Source: an uncultured Spirochaetaceae bacterium (lineage in GTDB: Bacteria; Spirochaetota; Spirochaetia; Sphaerochaetales; Sphaerochaetaceae). Taken from it: 5,022 bases of DNA. Position numbers and translations under genes: made by a program. Below are positions 4,925 to 5,022 of the stretch, in pieces (within the stretch, counting starts at the first letter, position 1; each line of letters begins with the position of its first letter). The stretch covers positions 1 through 5,022 of the forward strand of contig CANRIJ010000114.1 in the NCBI GenBank assembly GCA_947630635.1, written 5' to 3'. The notes under the pieces were generated by a model. That model saw only the letters and a list, made by a program, of their open reading frames with translations. It did no database searches and had not been told where the DNA came from.

Positions 4925-5022
4925 ATGGCAAAGAAAAAACATGAGAGAGTTGAGGATAGGGCATACGTCTATGCAGTGAAGAATAATGCGTTTAACGATG
5001 TCTTTCTTGCGGCATGGGAGAG
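4925..5022 (+). CDS. 5' end of an unidentified gene, truncated by the window edge
   Basis: An open frame begins at ATG 4925 and runs 32 codons plus two bases to the window end. The product starts MAKKKHERVEDRAYVY and is basic at first, then mixed, with aromatic and acidic residues; there is no signal peptide. I do not recognise a family. ATG 4925 is the only plausible nearby start: an in-frame TGA lies at 4889-4891 and no other ATG, GTG or TTG occurs in frame between. There is no Shine-Dalgarno sequence, and the candidate extended -10 ends only 12 bases upstream, so the mRNA may have almost no leader. It is divergent from the dihydrouridine synthase across 80 bases. That it is a real gene is inferred from the open frame and promoter placement. 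Confidence 0.6.
   Translation, partial: MAKKKHERVEDRAYVYAVKNNAFNDVFLAAWE

Overview
The window looks like ordinary chromosome of a double-membraned bacterium. Four consecutive plus-strand genes (195-3908) encode proteins with N-terminal signal peptides, followed by alternating aromatic/polar stretches that read as outer-membrane beta-barrels. Arginine is coded almost entirely by AGA/AGG (19 of 21 in the second gene), and the same preference shows in the part of the minus-strand dihydrouridine synthase gene that I checked by codon. The overall feel is spirochaete-like. That placement is an impression from protein style and codon use, not a demonstrated assignment; another diderm lineage with strong AGR bias remains possible.

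Layout from left to right. At the far left, on the minus strand, is the first dozen codons of a gene running out of the window, preceded by a consensus AGGAGG. A 157-base divergent region (38-194) follows. Then comes the four-gene cassette. Genes 1 and 2 (408 and 397 residues) are diverged tandem paralogues. Genes 3 and 4 (229 and 207 residues) are smaller barrel-like proteins. The junctions are a 14-base overlap, an abutting stop/start (TAG then GTG), and a 7-base overlap, so the four are almost certainly one translationally coupled unit. On the minus strand a complete tRNA-dihydrouridine synthase (3870-4844) converges on the cassette; the last 39 bases of the two coding regions overlap tail to tail, and a hairpin surrounds the cassette's final stop codon. 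An 80-base divergent region (4845-4924) separates the synthase from the start of another plus-strand gene that leaves the window at the right.

The dihydrouridine synthase is the only gene with a confident biochemical function; it is a tRNA-modifying housekeeping enzyme with no obvious link to the cassette. The cassette is the interesting part: four exported barrel-like proteins of unknown role made as a single unit, probably in the outer membrane and possibly acting together. The right-hand divergent region has two adjacent palindromes over a candidate extended -10 element, and start codons so close to the candidate promoters that near-leaderless transcripts are possible. I saw no tRNA, rRNA, CRISPR array, insertion sequence or convincing Rho-independent terminator.
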